From contig NZ_CANLFB010000011.1 in the NCBI RefSeq assembly GCF_947489755.1, positions 1 to 64,000 on the forward strand: a stretch of 64,000 nucleotides of DNA, in the 5' to 3' direction. Both the position numbers and the translations under genes were made by a program. The notes under the pieces were generated by a model, which did not search any database, was not told the origin of the DNA, and saw nothing but the letters and a program-made list of their open reading frames with translations. This document shows, in pieces, positions 1 to 7,768 of the stretch (positions within the stretch are counted from its first letter, which is position 1; each line of letters starts with the position of its first letter). The stretch is from an uncultured Psychromonas sp. (GTDB lineage: Bacteria; Pseudomonadota; Gammaproteobacteria; Enterobacterales; Psychromonadaceae).

Positions 1-339
1 CCCATGACCTTTTGAGTCATAGGATTTTGATCTTCTTCAGCTAAAAATCAACTAATTTTCTTAACTGATCGGCATTATCCATTTGGGTCGCTTTTTATTA
101 TAGATCATCACGTTATCCTCAGCTTTTTATGTTATCGAGGATTAGTCTATTTGGCTATATTTTACGAGAACTTGTTAGACACTCCTGCCTCGGTTTGTGC
201 CCCGAAGCGACTTAAAAAGGTATGGTTTATTACTCAATACCCTCGAGAGTAGCCATATCAGTTTACCAAAATATTTAGATTACATAATCATTAGACTTGG
301 GTGCTTAAAAAGTGGTAAACAAGAAACTTTCATTAAGTG
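1..339. other. Gene-free left edge
   Basis: No gene can be supported here. Positions 188-210 carry one imperfect copy of a hairpin repeat, core CGGTTTGTGCCCC, that recurs at 10620 and 17786. On the minus strand near 50-85 a short reading frame starting MDNADQLRK breaks after 13 residues; it could be a remnant but I cannot assign it. Confidence 0.4.
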
Positions 340-1218
340 TTACTTATCGAGTAAATGAGTGACAGCATCAGCCCACCATGTTAATGCAGGCCCCATCGTT
401 TTTTGTTTTGCCATGACACGTTCAACTTGAACTGGGCAAGGCTTATGGTCAAAACTTAGGTTCATACGTACCATATCGCCATTCTTTTCATATTTTTCTG
501 CGATAAAGGCAGGTATGTAACTCCACCCTAAACCTTCTTTCACCATAGTGTTTATTGCATGAAATGAACTTCCCCACCATATATGTGAAGATATCATAGG
601 CGAGTGCATTGAACTTTTTCCATCAAGCCCTTTAATCAATAATTGACGGTAAGGCATCAAATCAGAAACCGTGACTTTATCTAAGCTTGCCAATGGATGA
701 TTTGGATTTACAACACCATTAAAAGGTAAGCTGCCGACATAACATAAATCGACTTCTTGTGGAAAATCACCATTCGAAAACATTAACCCTAAATCGGCTT
801 GACCAGAATGAATCATTGTTAATACATCGGATGCTGAAACGGTTAAAAGATCTAATAAAGTACTAGGAAAGTGCATTACAAAGGTATTCATCAGATCCGT
901 GATTAAAGGGAGTAATGCATCATCGACGGCAATTCTTATCTGAGTTTCATGAGATAGATTTAATGAATCATTCACAGAATTAAGTTCATAAGTTTGCTGT
1001 AGGATGGACTCGGCAAATGGCAATAATCTTTTCCCATGAGGGGTTAAAGAAGGCTTACGACTAGTACGATCAAATAATGTCGTATTAAGCTCTATTTCAA
1101 GATTTCCTATGCCCTGGCTGACAGCAGATTGGACTTTACCCAACTTGCGAGCGCATGCCGAAAATGAACCTGATTTTTCAGTTTCTACAAACATTCTCAG
1201 TTGTTCTAAATTATACAT
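340..1218 (-). CDS. LysR-family transcriptional regulator
   Basis: A 292-residue DNA-binding regulator of normal LysR length. Residues 1-60 form the winged helix-turn-helix, with the family pattern of a leading LEQLRMFVETEKSGSFS stretch, the recognition helix around VQSAVSQGIGNLE, and LFDRTSRKPSLTPHG. The rest is a periplasmic-binding-protein-like effector domain. It is divergent from the PACE efflux gene at 1299, with 80 bp between them. In Acinetobacter the LysR regulator AceR controls the neighbouring PACE pump AceI, so this protein probably controls the pump in the same way; the inducer is unknown. Family assignment is firm; target assignment is inference from position. Confidence 0.93.
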   Translation of the reverse strand: MYNLEQLRMFVETEKSGSFSACARKLGKVQSAVSQGIGNLEIELNTTLFDRTSRKPSLTPHGKRLLPFAESILQQTYELNSVNDSLNLSHETQIRIAVDDALLPLITDLMNTFVMHFPSTLLDLLTVSASDVLTMIHSGQADLGLMFSNGDFPQEVDLCYVGSLPFNGVVNPNHPLASLDKVTVSDLMPYRQLLIKGLDGKSSMHSPMISSHIWWGSSFHAINTMVKEGLGWSYIPAFIAEKYEKNGDMVRMNLSFDHKPCPVQVERVMAKQKTMGPALTWWADAVTHLLDK

Positions 1219-1298
1219 ATCACTTTTCCTGATAGTAACTAACTACATTCTTTCATAATAAATGATTACTATACATCTCAACACCCACAAAACAAAAA

Positions 1299-1751
1299 AT
1301 GAAATTAAACATGAATACGAAAGAACGTATTATCCACAGCATATTATTTGAAGTGATTGCTTTATGCTTTATGATTTCTGCTACTAGATTATTCACCGAT
1401 GTGGAATTTTCTTCAGCGACAGGTTTAGCAATTAGCTTGTCATTAATTGCTATGTGCTGGAATTATATATACAACTTAGGTTTTGACCATAAATTTGGCA
1501 GTGAGCGTATTAACCGTTCTTTTAAAATGCGAATATTCCATGGATTAATTTTTGAATTAGGCTTAACGATTATCACTCTTCCGCTTATGATGTGGGTGCT
1601 ACAGTTAGATTTCTGGACAGTATTTATTATGGATATAGGGCTTGTACTTTTCTTCTTAATATACGCCATCATTTTTAATTGGTGTTATGACCTAATTCGT
1701 GCACGGATTACATATATTATTCATTACAGTAAAACAAATAAATACGAGTAG
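1299..1751 (+). CDS. PACE-family (AceI-like) multidrug efflux transporter
   Basis: A 150-residue inner-membrane protein with four predicted helices in two repeated halves (bacterial transmembrane pair domains). Each half opens with a similar motif, ERIIHSILFE and MRIFHGLIFE, carrying the membrane-embedded glutamate (AceI Glu15 equivalent) typical of proton-driven PACE pumps. The family exports cationic biocides such as chlorhexidine or short-chain diamines. No strong ribosome binding site precedes 1299; the ATG at 1311 (MNTKERI) is an alternative start that fits the family N-terminus better. Divergent from the LysR gene. The stop codon sits inside a 9-bp perfect inverted repeat (1745-1753/1762-1770). 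Confidence 0.9.
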   Translation: MKLNMNTKERIIHSILFEVIALCFMISATRLFTDVEFSSATGLAISLSLIAMCWNYIYNLGFDHKFGSERINRSFKMRIFHGLIFELGLTIITLPLMMWVLQLDFWTVFIMDIGLVLFFLIYAIIFNWCYDLIRARITYIIHYSKTNKYE

Positions 1752-1770
1752 AAGCTAAGATTTCTACTCG
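1745..1770 (+). terminator. Hairpin overlapping the PACE stop codon
   Basis: A 9-bp perfect inverted repeat (CGAGTAGAA / TTCTACTCG) with an 8-nt loop. No T-run follows, so it is a weak terminator at best and may serve as an RNA 3' end. Confidence 0.35.
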
Positions 1771-1800
1771 CTCGAAAGTATTTCGCTACTGATTTAGAGT

Positions 1801-1828
1801 AATGAAAGTTGCTGTGAAAGTTGCTGGA
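1801..1828 (+). repeat. Short tandem repeat
   Basis: The 12-mer TGAAAGTTGCTG occurs twice in tandem, in otherwise unassigned sequence between the PACE gene and the group II intron remnant. Confidence 0.5.
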
Positions 1829-1907
1829 CACCCAACGACTTTACATCCTAAACCTTTGATTTAATTTCGATTAACTAGTAGATACCCAATACTTTATCAT
1901 TCCTCAT

Positions 1908-1935
1908 GCATTACCACGCAGAGCGTGGGAACGAG
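1908..1935. repeat. REP-like palindrome
   Basis: The sequence around ACCACGCAGAGCGTGGGAACG has a CCACGC/GCGTGG stem and matches, from memory, a palindromic repeat that is very common in intergenic DNA of many proteobacteria. It lies directly before the truncated end of the group II intron. No associated transposase is present in the window. Confidence 0.55.
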
Positions 1936-1939
1936 TTAA

Positions 1940-2188
1940 TTGATCAAACTAGGTGTCAGTGAACGTTTAGCTATTTCCTTTGGGATCACCAGCAAAGGAC
2001 CTTATTGTAGTTCGAAAACTAAAGTGATCAATATAACGATCAGTAATGAGTTTTTAGCCAGACAAGGTTTGATGTCATTAAAGGACTTGTGGATTAATAT
2101 TCACTATTCATCATAAGATGAACCGCCCTGTGCGGAGCCGCATTCAGGGTGGTGTGGGGGCTGGGTTAGATACCTCCGGCTACCCGAT
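1940..2188 (+). mobile_element. 3' remnant of a group IIC intron (RT/maturase tail plus domains V-VI)
   Basis: From 1940 to 2116 an open frame encodes the carboxyl end of a group II intron reverse transcriptase/maturase: it opens with LIKLGVSERLA and ends GLMSLKDLWINIHYSS before TAA, matching the typical class C ending (KLGLSER... SNQWL... LGL.SL...W...HY). From 2117 follows domain V of class C type: CCGCCCT pairs with AGGGTGG, then TGCG with CGCA. A domain VI-like stem follows and ends in CTACCCGAT at 2188, the usual class C 3' boundary. Everything upstream of 1940, meaning the ribozyme 5' domains and most of the RT, is missing, so the element cannot move by itself. It lies antiparallel to the cassette genes at 2211-4809, the orientation known for group IIC-attC introns that insert into integron attC sites. 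Confidence 0.8.
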
Positions 2189-2210
2189 TATATATTAGTA
2201 CTTACAACAA

Positions 2211-3089
2211 CTACCTAACTAATGAAATATGTGCACTAGTCTCATTATCTAACCGCAAACTAGCTTTAACCATTTGAGCTACAGTAGTTTTTCCTTTGTT
2301 ATAATTAGAGACACTAATTATTGGTATAGTATCTGTATTACTTTCAAAACGGAGCTTCAGACGAATTTTTTTTATTCCGTATCTCAACTCTCCCACAGGA
2401 TAATACCAATAGCCAGGATCCATCTCTATGTTAAGAGTTAAAGTATCACCTTTTACCTTTCGGGCTTTATCTTCTTCAGAAACTGTTGAATCATCCATGA
2501 GGTCCAGTAAATCTTTAAGCTTAATTTCCTTATCAGCAGCACCGGTATATGCTATCACTGCGTCATGTTGATATTTATCCATTTCAGCATCCATATGAGG
2601 CTTCACCAAACCACTTGGCTTATTTTCATTTTCAACTTGAAGATGTAACTCATCAATATGCCTGAATGTAGAAATAACTGAAAAACTTAAACCATCGAGC
2701 ATAGCCAAAATTTGCTCATCTTTAACTTTTTCACAGGTTCTTAACTCGATCCCAAACTCTTTCGCAGTTATCTGCGCGGGTTTAGTAAAGCCTTTAGATG
2801 AGACAGCAATTGTTTTGATTGCTCCAATTTTCCGTTGTTTAGTAACTAATTGCTCAATCCACATATCATCTTGGACTTTTTTTCTATCTCTACACTCAAC
2901 AGTAATTAGCACTGGCGTATTTTTATCGAAATAACGAATTGAAGCATCGACTTCACGTTGCCGATTAGTTACTAGATCAGTAATTCGATCTGGGGATTTA
3001 ACAACAGCTCCTTTCGGAGACAGTACTTTCTCAATTTGAGCAACTGTTTCCTCAAAAATCTTCCAGTCTTCTTTTATTGAACTCTTCAT
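2211..3089 (-). CDS. PD-(D/E)XK nuclease-like protein (integron cassette)
   Basis: A protein of 292 residues from the ATG at 3089; an in-frame TTG at 3104 would add five. The N-terminal half resembles Mrr-like/REase-fold domains: a REVDASIRY strand with the acidic residue, then LITVECRDRKK, which matches the E-x-(K/R) part of the nuclease core, then GAIKTIAVSSKGFTKPA, and a terminal GIELRTCE strand. The C-terminal 130 residues are not recognised. A cytoplasmic DNA-cleaving or nucleic-acid-binding role, perhaps defensive, is inference. It is the leftmost cassette; its stop is 22 bp from the intron remnant, so its own attC seems destroyed by the intron. Confidence 0.6.
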   Translation of the reverse strand: MKSSIKEDWKIFEETVAQIEKVLSPKGAVVKSPDRITDLVTNRQREVDASIRYFDKNTPVLITVECRDRKKVQDDMWIEQLVTKQRKIGAIKTIAVSSKGFTKPAQITAKEFGIELRTCEKVKDEQILAMLDGLSFSVISTFRHIDELHLQVENENKPSGLVKPHMDAEMDKYQHDAVIAYTGAADKEIKLKDLLDLMDDSTVSEEDKARKVKGDTLTLNIEMDPGYWYYPVGELRYGIKKIRLKLRFESNTDTIPIISVSNYNKGKTTVAQMVKASLRLDNETSAHISLVR

Positions 3090-3112
3090 ACTTAATTGTA
3101 CCAATGAGAAAA

Positions 3113-3207
3113 TAACGCCAGCTTAAGCGGACTAAAATAGTTGGTTATAATGTGGAGCGAAGCGAAACCTAACCAACTGTTTTAGTTCCGTTTAAAGCTC
3201 TTGTTAT
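3113..3207 (-). other. Integron attC site 1
   Basis: Read on the minus strand, the site runs from the ATAACAAG box overlapping the stop codon of the upstream cassette gene to GGCGTTAT before the next gene. The two arms fold: AAC/GTT outer box, AGCTTtAA with TTAAGCT, GGaACTAAAA with TTTTAGTCC, and AGTTGGTT with AACCAACT. The lone A in GGaACT is an extrahelical base, the strand-choice feature of real attC sites. The loop carries GGTTTCGCTTCGCTCC. About 95 bp long. This is the clearest evidence for an integron here. Confidence 0.88.
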
Positions 3208-4100
3208 CTCGTCGCTAAAGACGGCTTAAAATCAATTGCCTTGACCATATCAAATAACCACTTTTGAGCCTTGACGATATCTTCACTTTCGTAGCTATTA
3301 TCATCATACCTAGCATTAGCACCACAAGTTATATAGTCCAAGTTTTGAGTAGACACCTTTTCCACATAGTATTCGTTAAATGCATTTACAAGGTTATCTA
3401 TTTTATGCCCAAATTTCTTTTGATTTCTTAGCTCTTTCTCAGTTAAGCCAGCTTTTAGCAACCATGACTTCAATATTTTCTCTGCACATTGCATATATGC
3501 CCACCTTACTTGGCCAAAGTTTGATATATGAACATCAAGCTGTATTGTTATAGTTTTCAAATCAGCTCGAATAGCTTGATAATAGGGAATTTTAACAAGC
3601 CTCCAACCATTTAATATTTGGAAAGCATCAAGAGCGGATTGGAAAGAAATAGAAATTTCAATGCACTCAGTTTCATTCAAAGAGTCAATATATACTTGTG
3701 TCATCTTAGGTGACATTCTGAGGATATTCGTTTCATTATCACAACCTGTGTCCTCTAATTTTTTACTTATAAAAAAATTGCAACACCCATAAAACTCAGG
3801 AACTCGATAGAACCATAAATCACCTCGTATTTTATGATACAAGAATCCCAAATCAGAGTTGTATTTTTGATTATCACCATATTTATGGTCATACCATTGA
3901 TGTAGCCATATACATAGTTGATTCCCGAAATCATTTTCCGGTAATAAAGAGTTAGGTGAAATAGGAATCCGTTCATTATTAAAATATCGGCTTACATCGC
4001 CTATAGCCTCCATATATCTAGATGTAATAGGGATCCCTTTCTTTATTAGCTCTTGATCTATATTCTCAAAGACTTCGTTAACTAAAATATCCTTTTTCAC
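3204..4100 (-). CDS. HEPN-like protein of unknown function (integron cassette)
   Basis: A 298-residue protein starting at the GTG at 4100, which has AGGAG eight bases upstream; longer frames run back into the attC. I do not recognise the first 190 residues, which contain several aromatic patches. The C-terminal part, from WAYMQCAEKILKSWLLKAG through ELRNQKKFGHKIDNLVNAF, looks like a helical HEPN domain: R-x6-H in RNQKKFGH fits the HEPN RNase motif (R-x4-6-H), and GHKIDNLV resembles HEPN helices. HEPN proteins are often RNases in defence or toxin systems, so a toxin-like or antiphage role is possible but unproved. The stop codon TAA overlaps attC site 1, typical of a cassette gene. Confidence 0.55.
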   Translation of the reverse strand: MKKDILVNEVFENIDQELIKKGIPITSRYMEAIGDVSRYFNNERIPISPNSLLPENDFGNQLCIWLHQWYDHKYGDNQKYNSDLGFLYHKIRGDLWFYRVPEFYGCCNFFISKKLEDTGCDNETNILRMSPKMTQVYIDSLNETECIEISISFQSALDAFQILNGWRLVKIPYYQAIRADLKTITIQLDVHISNFGQVRWAYMQCAEKILKSWLLKAGLTEKELRNQKKFGHKIDNLVNAFNEYYVEKVSTQNLDYITCGANARYDDNSYESEDIVKAQKWLFDMVKAIDFKPSLATR

Positions 4101-4118
4101 AAAAGTACTCCTGAGATA

Positions 4119-4235
4119 TAACGCCACAAACAACAGCGAATAGGTTGGCGTTGTTTTTGCTCTTTTTTGTTCTTTTTTGTTCTAGCAAAAACGATGACAA
4201 CCGTTTATGCGTCTAATTAATTTGTCTTGTTATAA
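4119..4235 (-). other. Integron attC site 2
   Basis: On the minus strand the site runs from TTATAACAAG to GTGGCGTTATA. Outer boxes TAAC/GTTA pair; ACAAA pairs with TTTGT, AG-CG with CGCT (one extrahelical A), and GGTTG with CAACC. A terminal stem-loop has TTTTTGCT facing AGCAAAAA around a loop with two GAACAAAAAA units. It ends just before the ribosome binding site of the HEPN-like gene. Confidence 0.75.
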
Positions 4236-4236
4236 C

Positions 4237-4809
4237 TTACATATTTGCTTGCTCTACCAGTTTTACGGCTGCTCTTGTAAGCCTAAACAACCTACCACCA
4301 CTTTTATTACGATCAGGGATTAATAAACCTAAACGGCATAATTTATCTAAGTCGTCATCAATAAATCGAGCATCGGTGATTTCAATACTACCTTGAGCAT
4401 CCATTACTTGATAACAATTCCCAGACGAATCTTTGATTTCTAGGAACACACTCCCACCAGAAAGATCAAATTGTTTCAGTATTGAAAAAGCTTGCTCAGA
4501 TAAACCTGCATGTGGAGATATCGCAGCTGCGACATCTGTAAACCCCTCAATTTGTGAAGCTAATTCGATTAAAGAGCTATCAAGCTGATTTAACTTTTGC
4601 AAAATTGCATCGTGGTTTCTCGCTAACAAGCTTTTGATACTTATCCCTAGCAAATGGTTAGAATGTATTTCATTAATTACATCTTTATGCCTTTTAGTCT
4701 CTAACCATTCCATGAATTCTTTATATTCATCATCTGATGCTGTACGCCTTTCAGACTTAAAATTACAAATTAAACCAATAAGCGTTGCAAAAGAGCTAAT
4801 TAGTTCCAT
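4237..4809 (-). CDS. Hypothetical protein with possible C-terminal winged helix (integron cassette)
   Basis: A 190-residue protein with a good GAGGTAA ribosome binding site before the ATG at 4809. Residues 1-20 are hydrophobic (MELISSFATLIGLICNF) and could be a membrane anchor. Residues 20-100 are charged and helical. The C-terminus (ARFIDDDLDKLCRLGLLIPDRN ending RLFRLTRAAVKLVEQ) looks like a winged helix with a wing around SGGRLFRL. I do not recognise the family. The gene is the first readable cassette from the right and is closed by attC site 2. Confidence 0.6.
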   Translation of the reverse strand: MELISSFATLIGLICNFKSERRTASDDEYKEFMEWLETKRHKDVINEIHSNHLLGISIKSLLARNHDAILQKLNQLDSSLIELASQIEGFTDVAAAISPHAGLSEQAFSILKQFDLSGGSVFLEIKDSSGNCYQVMDAQGSIEITDARFIDDDLDKLCRLGLLIPDRNKSGGRLFRLTRAAVKLVEQANM

Positions 4810-4823
4810 AGTTACCTCGTGTG

Positions 4824-4892
4824 TTATAACAGCATGTTAGCTTACAAAATGTCGCCTTTCAGGATGAAAGACCGCAGTAGCTAACATATTAA
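4824..4892 (-). other. Candidate degenerate attC (or attI-like) site
   Basis: On the minus strand, ATGTTAGCT pairs perfectly with AGCTAACAT (9 bp). An inner CTTTC/GAAAG stem is present, and GTTATAAC follows just before the ribosome binding site of the gene at 4809. The 5' core box is poor (TAAT where TAAC is expected). It could be a decayed attC or the platform-proximal recombination site. Confidence 0.4.
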
Positions 4893-5344
4893 AAATAGAT
4901 TTATATTACGCCACTTCTACAGTAAAACAATAAATTACAAGTGATAAATGAAGTTTACATCATGATAAAACACGGCAGTTTGCAATAATTACGGTGGAAA
5001 TACATCAAAATAAGACACTGCTTATAAGGACACCAAAATAAAAGATGAAACATGTATCGTTTCGTTAAAATGTTAAGTGCTATTTTGATGATAATGTAGG
5101 TAGCAGAACGTTCAAAATAACATAAAAACTTAAATCGCTTTGAGCACCACAAGCTACTTACGACAGCTTCATAAAGTAAATAAGACTTCTGGCTGCATTG
5201 TAGGGAAATGAACATAACAAAGGTAGGATTTAGTGGCCTTTCATTTAATTGTGCTTAATAGATAGTATGATTTACTGTTTAGCAACTCGACAACTCATTA
5301 TAAGCCTAAAAATAATGAGAATGGCAAAGAAAAAGAATGTGACT
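4893..5344. other. Gene-poor stretch, perhaps a decayed cassette
   Basis: No convincing gene. At 4913-4970 the minus strand has ACTTC...GAAGT followed by GTGGCGTAATATA, one base from the 3' box of attC site 2, so the array may once have continued. An 86-residue minus-strand frame (4955-5215) ends in this site, but its composition (many Cys, Phe and Tyr) argues against a real protein. I see nothing in 5216-5344. Confidence 0.35.
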
Positions 5345-5377
5345 CCTAAGTAAAACTTAAGACTTGTAGTGCATAAT
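5345..5377 (+). promoter_or_regulatory. PmrA/QseB-like box and -10 of the two-component operon
   Basis: CCTAAG and CTTAAG (5345-5350, 5356-5361) are direct hexamers separated by 5 bp, as in PmrA-type boxes (YTTAAK-N5-YTTAAK). A -10-like CATAAT lies at 5372-5377, 10 bp downstream, placing the box at the -35 position. It suggests autoregulation of the gene at 5410. Confidence 0.6.
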
Positions 5378-5409
5378 TGAATTTTACAAAAAATCACGAG
5401 GCTATTTGC

Positions 5410-6087
5410 ATGAAATTACTCTTAGTTGAAGACTCTGAATCACTTAGAAATAGTCTAAAAATGGGATTGGGGAATTTAGGGTTTACTGTAGATACAACAG
5501 GTGATGGCGCTGAAGGGTTAACAATGGCGACAATGGGAGATTATGATCTTATGATTTTAGACCTTATGTTACCTAGTGTTGATGGTTTAACCTTATTAAA
5601 AACAATTAGGCGTAAAAAGAGTGAATTAAAAGTGCTGATTCTCTCAGCTAGGGGAGAGACTGAAGACCGAATTGAAGGTTTAATCTCGGGAGCCGATGAT
5701 TATCTAGCGAAACCGTTCTCTTTTGATGAATTACACGCCCGTTTACAAACCCTATCTAGAAGAGGAGCTTTGGTAATAGATGAAAATATTATTAAGGTTA
5801 ATGATTTTATTTTAAATACTCAATTATTTACGCTGTCATTCCATGGGAAAAATATTAATTTAACACCAAATGAATATAAGCTAATTGAATGTATTTTTAA
5901 GCAAAAAAAACTCGTTTTTTCACCAGAGAAATTGAGTGAATATGTCGTAGGGCAATATGATTCTATGTCTAAAAATACAATAGAGGCTCATTTATCCTCA
6001 GCAAGGAAAAAAGCAAAAGCAGCCGGTGGAATATTACCAATTATTAATAAGCGTGGCTTTGGCTACATGGTTGATCAAACGTTATGA
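5410..6087 (+). CDS. OmpR-family response regulator (PmrA/QseB-like)
   Basis: 225 residues from the ATG at 5410, chosen because GAGG lies seven bases upstream and MKLLLVEDSE is the standard receiver start; an upstream in-frame ATG at 5377 is less likely. The receiver domain (1-115) shows the acidic pair E7-D8, phosphoacceptor D51 in MILDLMLPS, S79 and K101 in LAKPFS. The winged-helix output domain occupies 130-225 (TPNEYKLIECIF, SKNTIEAHLSSARKK, GFGYMV). It overlaps the sensor kinase gene by 4 bp (ATGA), so the two are co-translated. Probable targets are the promoters at 5345, 7707 and 11082, which share its type of box; this is inference. Confidence 0.93.
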   Translation: MKLLLVEDSESLRNSLKMGLGNLGFTVDTTGDGAEGLTMATMGDYDLMILDLMLPSVDGLTLLKTIRRKKSELKVLILSARGETEDRIEGLISGADDYLAKPFSFDELHARLQTLSRRGALVIDENIIKVNDFILNTQLFTLSFHGKNINLTPNEYKLIECIFKQKKLVFSPEKLSEYVVGQYDSMSKNTIEAHLSSARKKAKAAGGILPIINKRGFGYMVDQTL

Positions 6088-7493
6088 TGTCTATCAGAAA
6101 TAATTTAGTTAAAAGTCTATCGATTTCACTTTCTGTTGTTTTTGCTTTAGTGATGCTAATTATAGATGTAGTACTCGATAATTGGGTAGATAAAGAGTTT
6201 GAACAATCACTTACGAGTAAAGCTTCATTACTTGTTGCGTTAGTCTCAGAAGATGAGAAAGGTGTTGAATTTGAATTCTCTGGTGAATTCATGCCTGAGT
6301 TTGAAACACAAAATAACGCCGAATATTTTCAGTTATGGAGAGGTAATGACGTTTTTGAAAAATCAAACTCATTAGGTTTTCAATTAAATAGTAGTTTACC
6401 TTTTGTGCCTTTATTGGAAGGTAAAAAGAAAATTATTGAGGCCCAGTTACCTGATGGGCGTGACGGGTTAATTATTTATTATGCTTTTAAAGCACAAATC
6501 GATACTGCCAAAAGAGATGCATTTTATGCCCATTTAAAAGAAACGGGTGCTACCCAACCTACCATAGTCTTAGCTTATGCGGCTTCTACAGAAGAAACAG
6601 AAAGTATATTAACTTTTCTAGATATTTTGTTTGTTCTGGCGACATTTGTTGTTGTTTTTTTAGTGGTAAATGTGGTGCGAAATAAGGTAGATCGAGGTTT
6701 AATTCCATTAAATGAACTAAATAGTGAGCTTAAAAAAATCAAAATAAGCGATGATAATTTAAAGTTATCAAATAAAAATTTGTCGATAGAATTAGTACCG
6801 TTTATAGATAGTATTAATAGTTTTATTGATAAGAATAAAACCTTATATGAAAAAGAAAAACGGTTAACGTCAGACATCGCACATGAATTAAAAACCCCTA
6901 TTACCGAATTGATTAACCTGACTGAAGTGGTTATTAAATTTCCTCAAGATAAAATAGCTAAAATTGATTACCCACAACAAGTGTTAGGTATTTCTTGGCG
7001 TTTAAAAGATGTGATATCAAATCTTTTATTACTCAATAAGTTATCCGGTAATGGACTCCCTAAGGATGATATTTTTGATTATCAACAAATTATCCATTCA
7101 CTATATGTACCTTATGAAAGTCGCATAACTTTAGATTTGCAAACAGATCTCCCCCCTTTAGAAAATAATTTATTTGCAGTTGAAACCATTTTAAAAAACT
7201 TAATTAACAATGCTATCCAATACAGCCCTGAAAACTCTACAGTATTATTTACTTTAGCATCAGTGGGACAATTACCTCGCGTATCAATCTCTAATGAAGT
7301 ATCTGAAGCATTGTCTGTTGAAGATTTAGAAAATATGTTTGAACCTATGTGGCAAAAAGATATTTCACGTAGTTCTAGTGAAAGTTTTGGTTTAGGTTTG
7401 GCTATTGTAGCGTCTCTTTGTAATGCGATTGATGCAGATATTAAAGTTACATTAGCCCAAAAAACGATTACTTTTGATGTGCTATTTACTTAA
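6084..7493 (+). CDS. Sensor histidine kinase of the first two-component system
   Basis: A 469-residue inner-membrane kinase. One helix lies at about residues 8-30 and a second at about 170-195, enclosing a periplasmic sensor of about 140 residues. The dimerisation domain carries the phosphoacceptor histidine in SDIAHELKTPITEL (about residue 266). The ATPase domain has an N-box (NLINNAIQYSPE) and a G-box (SFGLGLAIV), but it appears shortened and no clear DxGxG (G1) box is seen between them; IPRVSI-type sequence takes its place, so kinase strength should be checked. The stop codon directly abuts a 190-bp dispersed repeat. Confidence 0.9.
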   Translation: MMSIRNNLVKSLSISLSVVFALVMLIIDVVLDNWVDKEFEQSLTSKASLLVALVSEDEKGVEFEFSGEFMPEFETQNNAEYFQLWRGNDVFEKSNSLGFQLNSSLPFVPLLEGKKKIIEAQLPDGRDGLIIYYAFKAQIDTAKRDAFYAHLKETGATQPTIVLAYAASTEETESILTFLDILFVLATFVVVFLVVNVVRNKVDRGLIPLNELNSELKKIKISDDNLKLSNKNLSIELVPFIDSINSFIDKNKTLYEKEKRLTSDIAHELKTPITELINLTEVVIKFPQDKIAKIDYPQQVLGISWRLKDVISNLLLLNKLSGNGLPKDDIFDYQQIIHSLYVPYESRITLDLQTDLPPLENNLFAVETILKNLINNAIQYSPENSTVLFTLASVGQLPRVSISNEVSEALSVEDLENMFEPMWQKDISRSSSESFGLGLAIVASLCNAIDADIKVTLAQKTITFDVLFT

Positions 7494-7684
7494 CCTCAAT
7501 TCTGGTTAATGAAAGCGGGTTTATATTTCACATCATAAGGCTATATTTTTTGATTAGCCACTGCCGTTAGCTTTGCCTAGGTCAGCGAATTATTGAAGTA
7601 ATAACGGGTTATTGGGAAATAATTTAATGCATAAATTCGCTTAAATAGCGGTGTTGTATCGTTTTTATCCGGAACTAAGATTAT
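7494..7684 (+). repeat. MITE-like dispersed repeat, copy 1
   Basis: About 190 bp, clearly homologous over its whole length to 47339-47533 in the same orientation; both start CCTCAATTCTGGTTAATG. The ends form imperfect inverted repeats (TTCTGGtTAA against TTCCGGaTAA read from the other end). No coding capacity. It starts at the base after the kinase stop codon. Looks like a small non-autonomous element. Confidence 0.65.
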
Positions 7685-7706
7685 CTATATTAAACCTTCA
7701 GTTTAT

Positions 7707-7741
7707 ATTAAGTGAACCTTAAGTCTTCCATGAAATAGTAT
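7707..7741 (+). promoter_or_regulatory. PmrA/QseB-like box upstream of the glycosyltransferase operon
   Basis: ATTAAG (7707-7712) and CTTAAG (7718-7723) are direct hexamers 5 bp apart, with a -10-like TAGTAT at 7736-7741. Same design as the box at 5345, and it suggests the upstream two-component system activates this operon. Confidence 0.6.
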
Positions 7742-7768
7742 TTCCTATCTTAACTTAGGAAAATTTCT

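Larger units (their letters stand above)
2189..4892 (-). mobile_element. Integron cassette array without integrase (CALIN-type)
   Basis: Three minus-strand genes in the same orientation are separated by foldable sites with attC architecture, at 3113-3207 and 4119-4235, with a weaker candidate at 4824-4892. Each site begins near the stop codon of one gene and ends in GCGTTA or GTTATAA just before the ribosome binding site of the next, as in classic gene cassettes. No IntI gene lies nearby, so this is an array stranded from its platform. The outer (left) cassette borders a group IIC intron remnant. Array boundaries are inferred from the outermost recognisable sites. Confidence 0.75.

Noticed and set aside
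1..120. Transposase-like remnant on the minus strand
   Set aside because: Only a 13-residue frame; not enough to name a family.
4955..5215. 86-residue minus-strand frame
   Set aside because: Odd composition, no ribosome binding site, no recognisable family; kept only as context for a possible decayed cassette.
4893..5409. Integron integrase or attI platform
   Set aside because: No IntI-like frame in this stretch; the window's two tyrosine recombinases show no integron-specific features.
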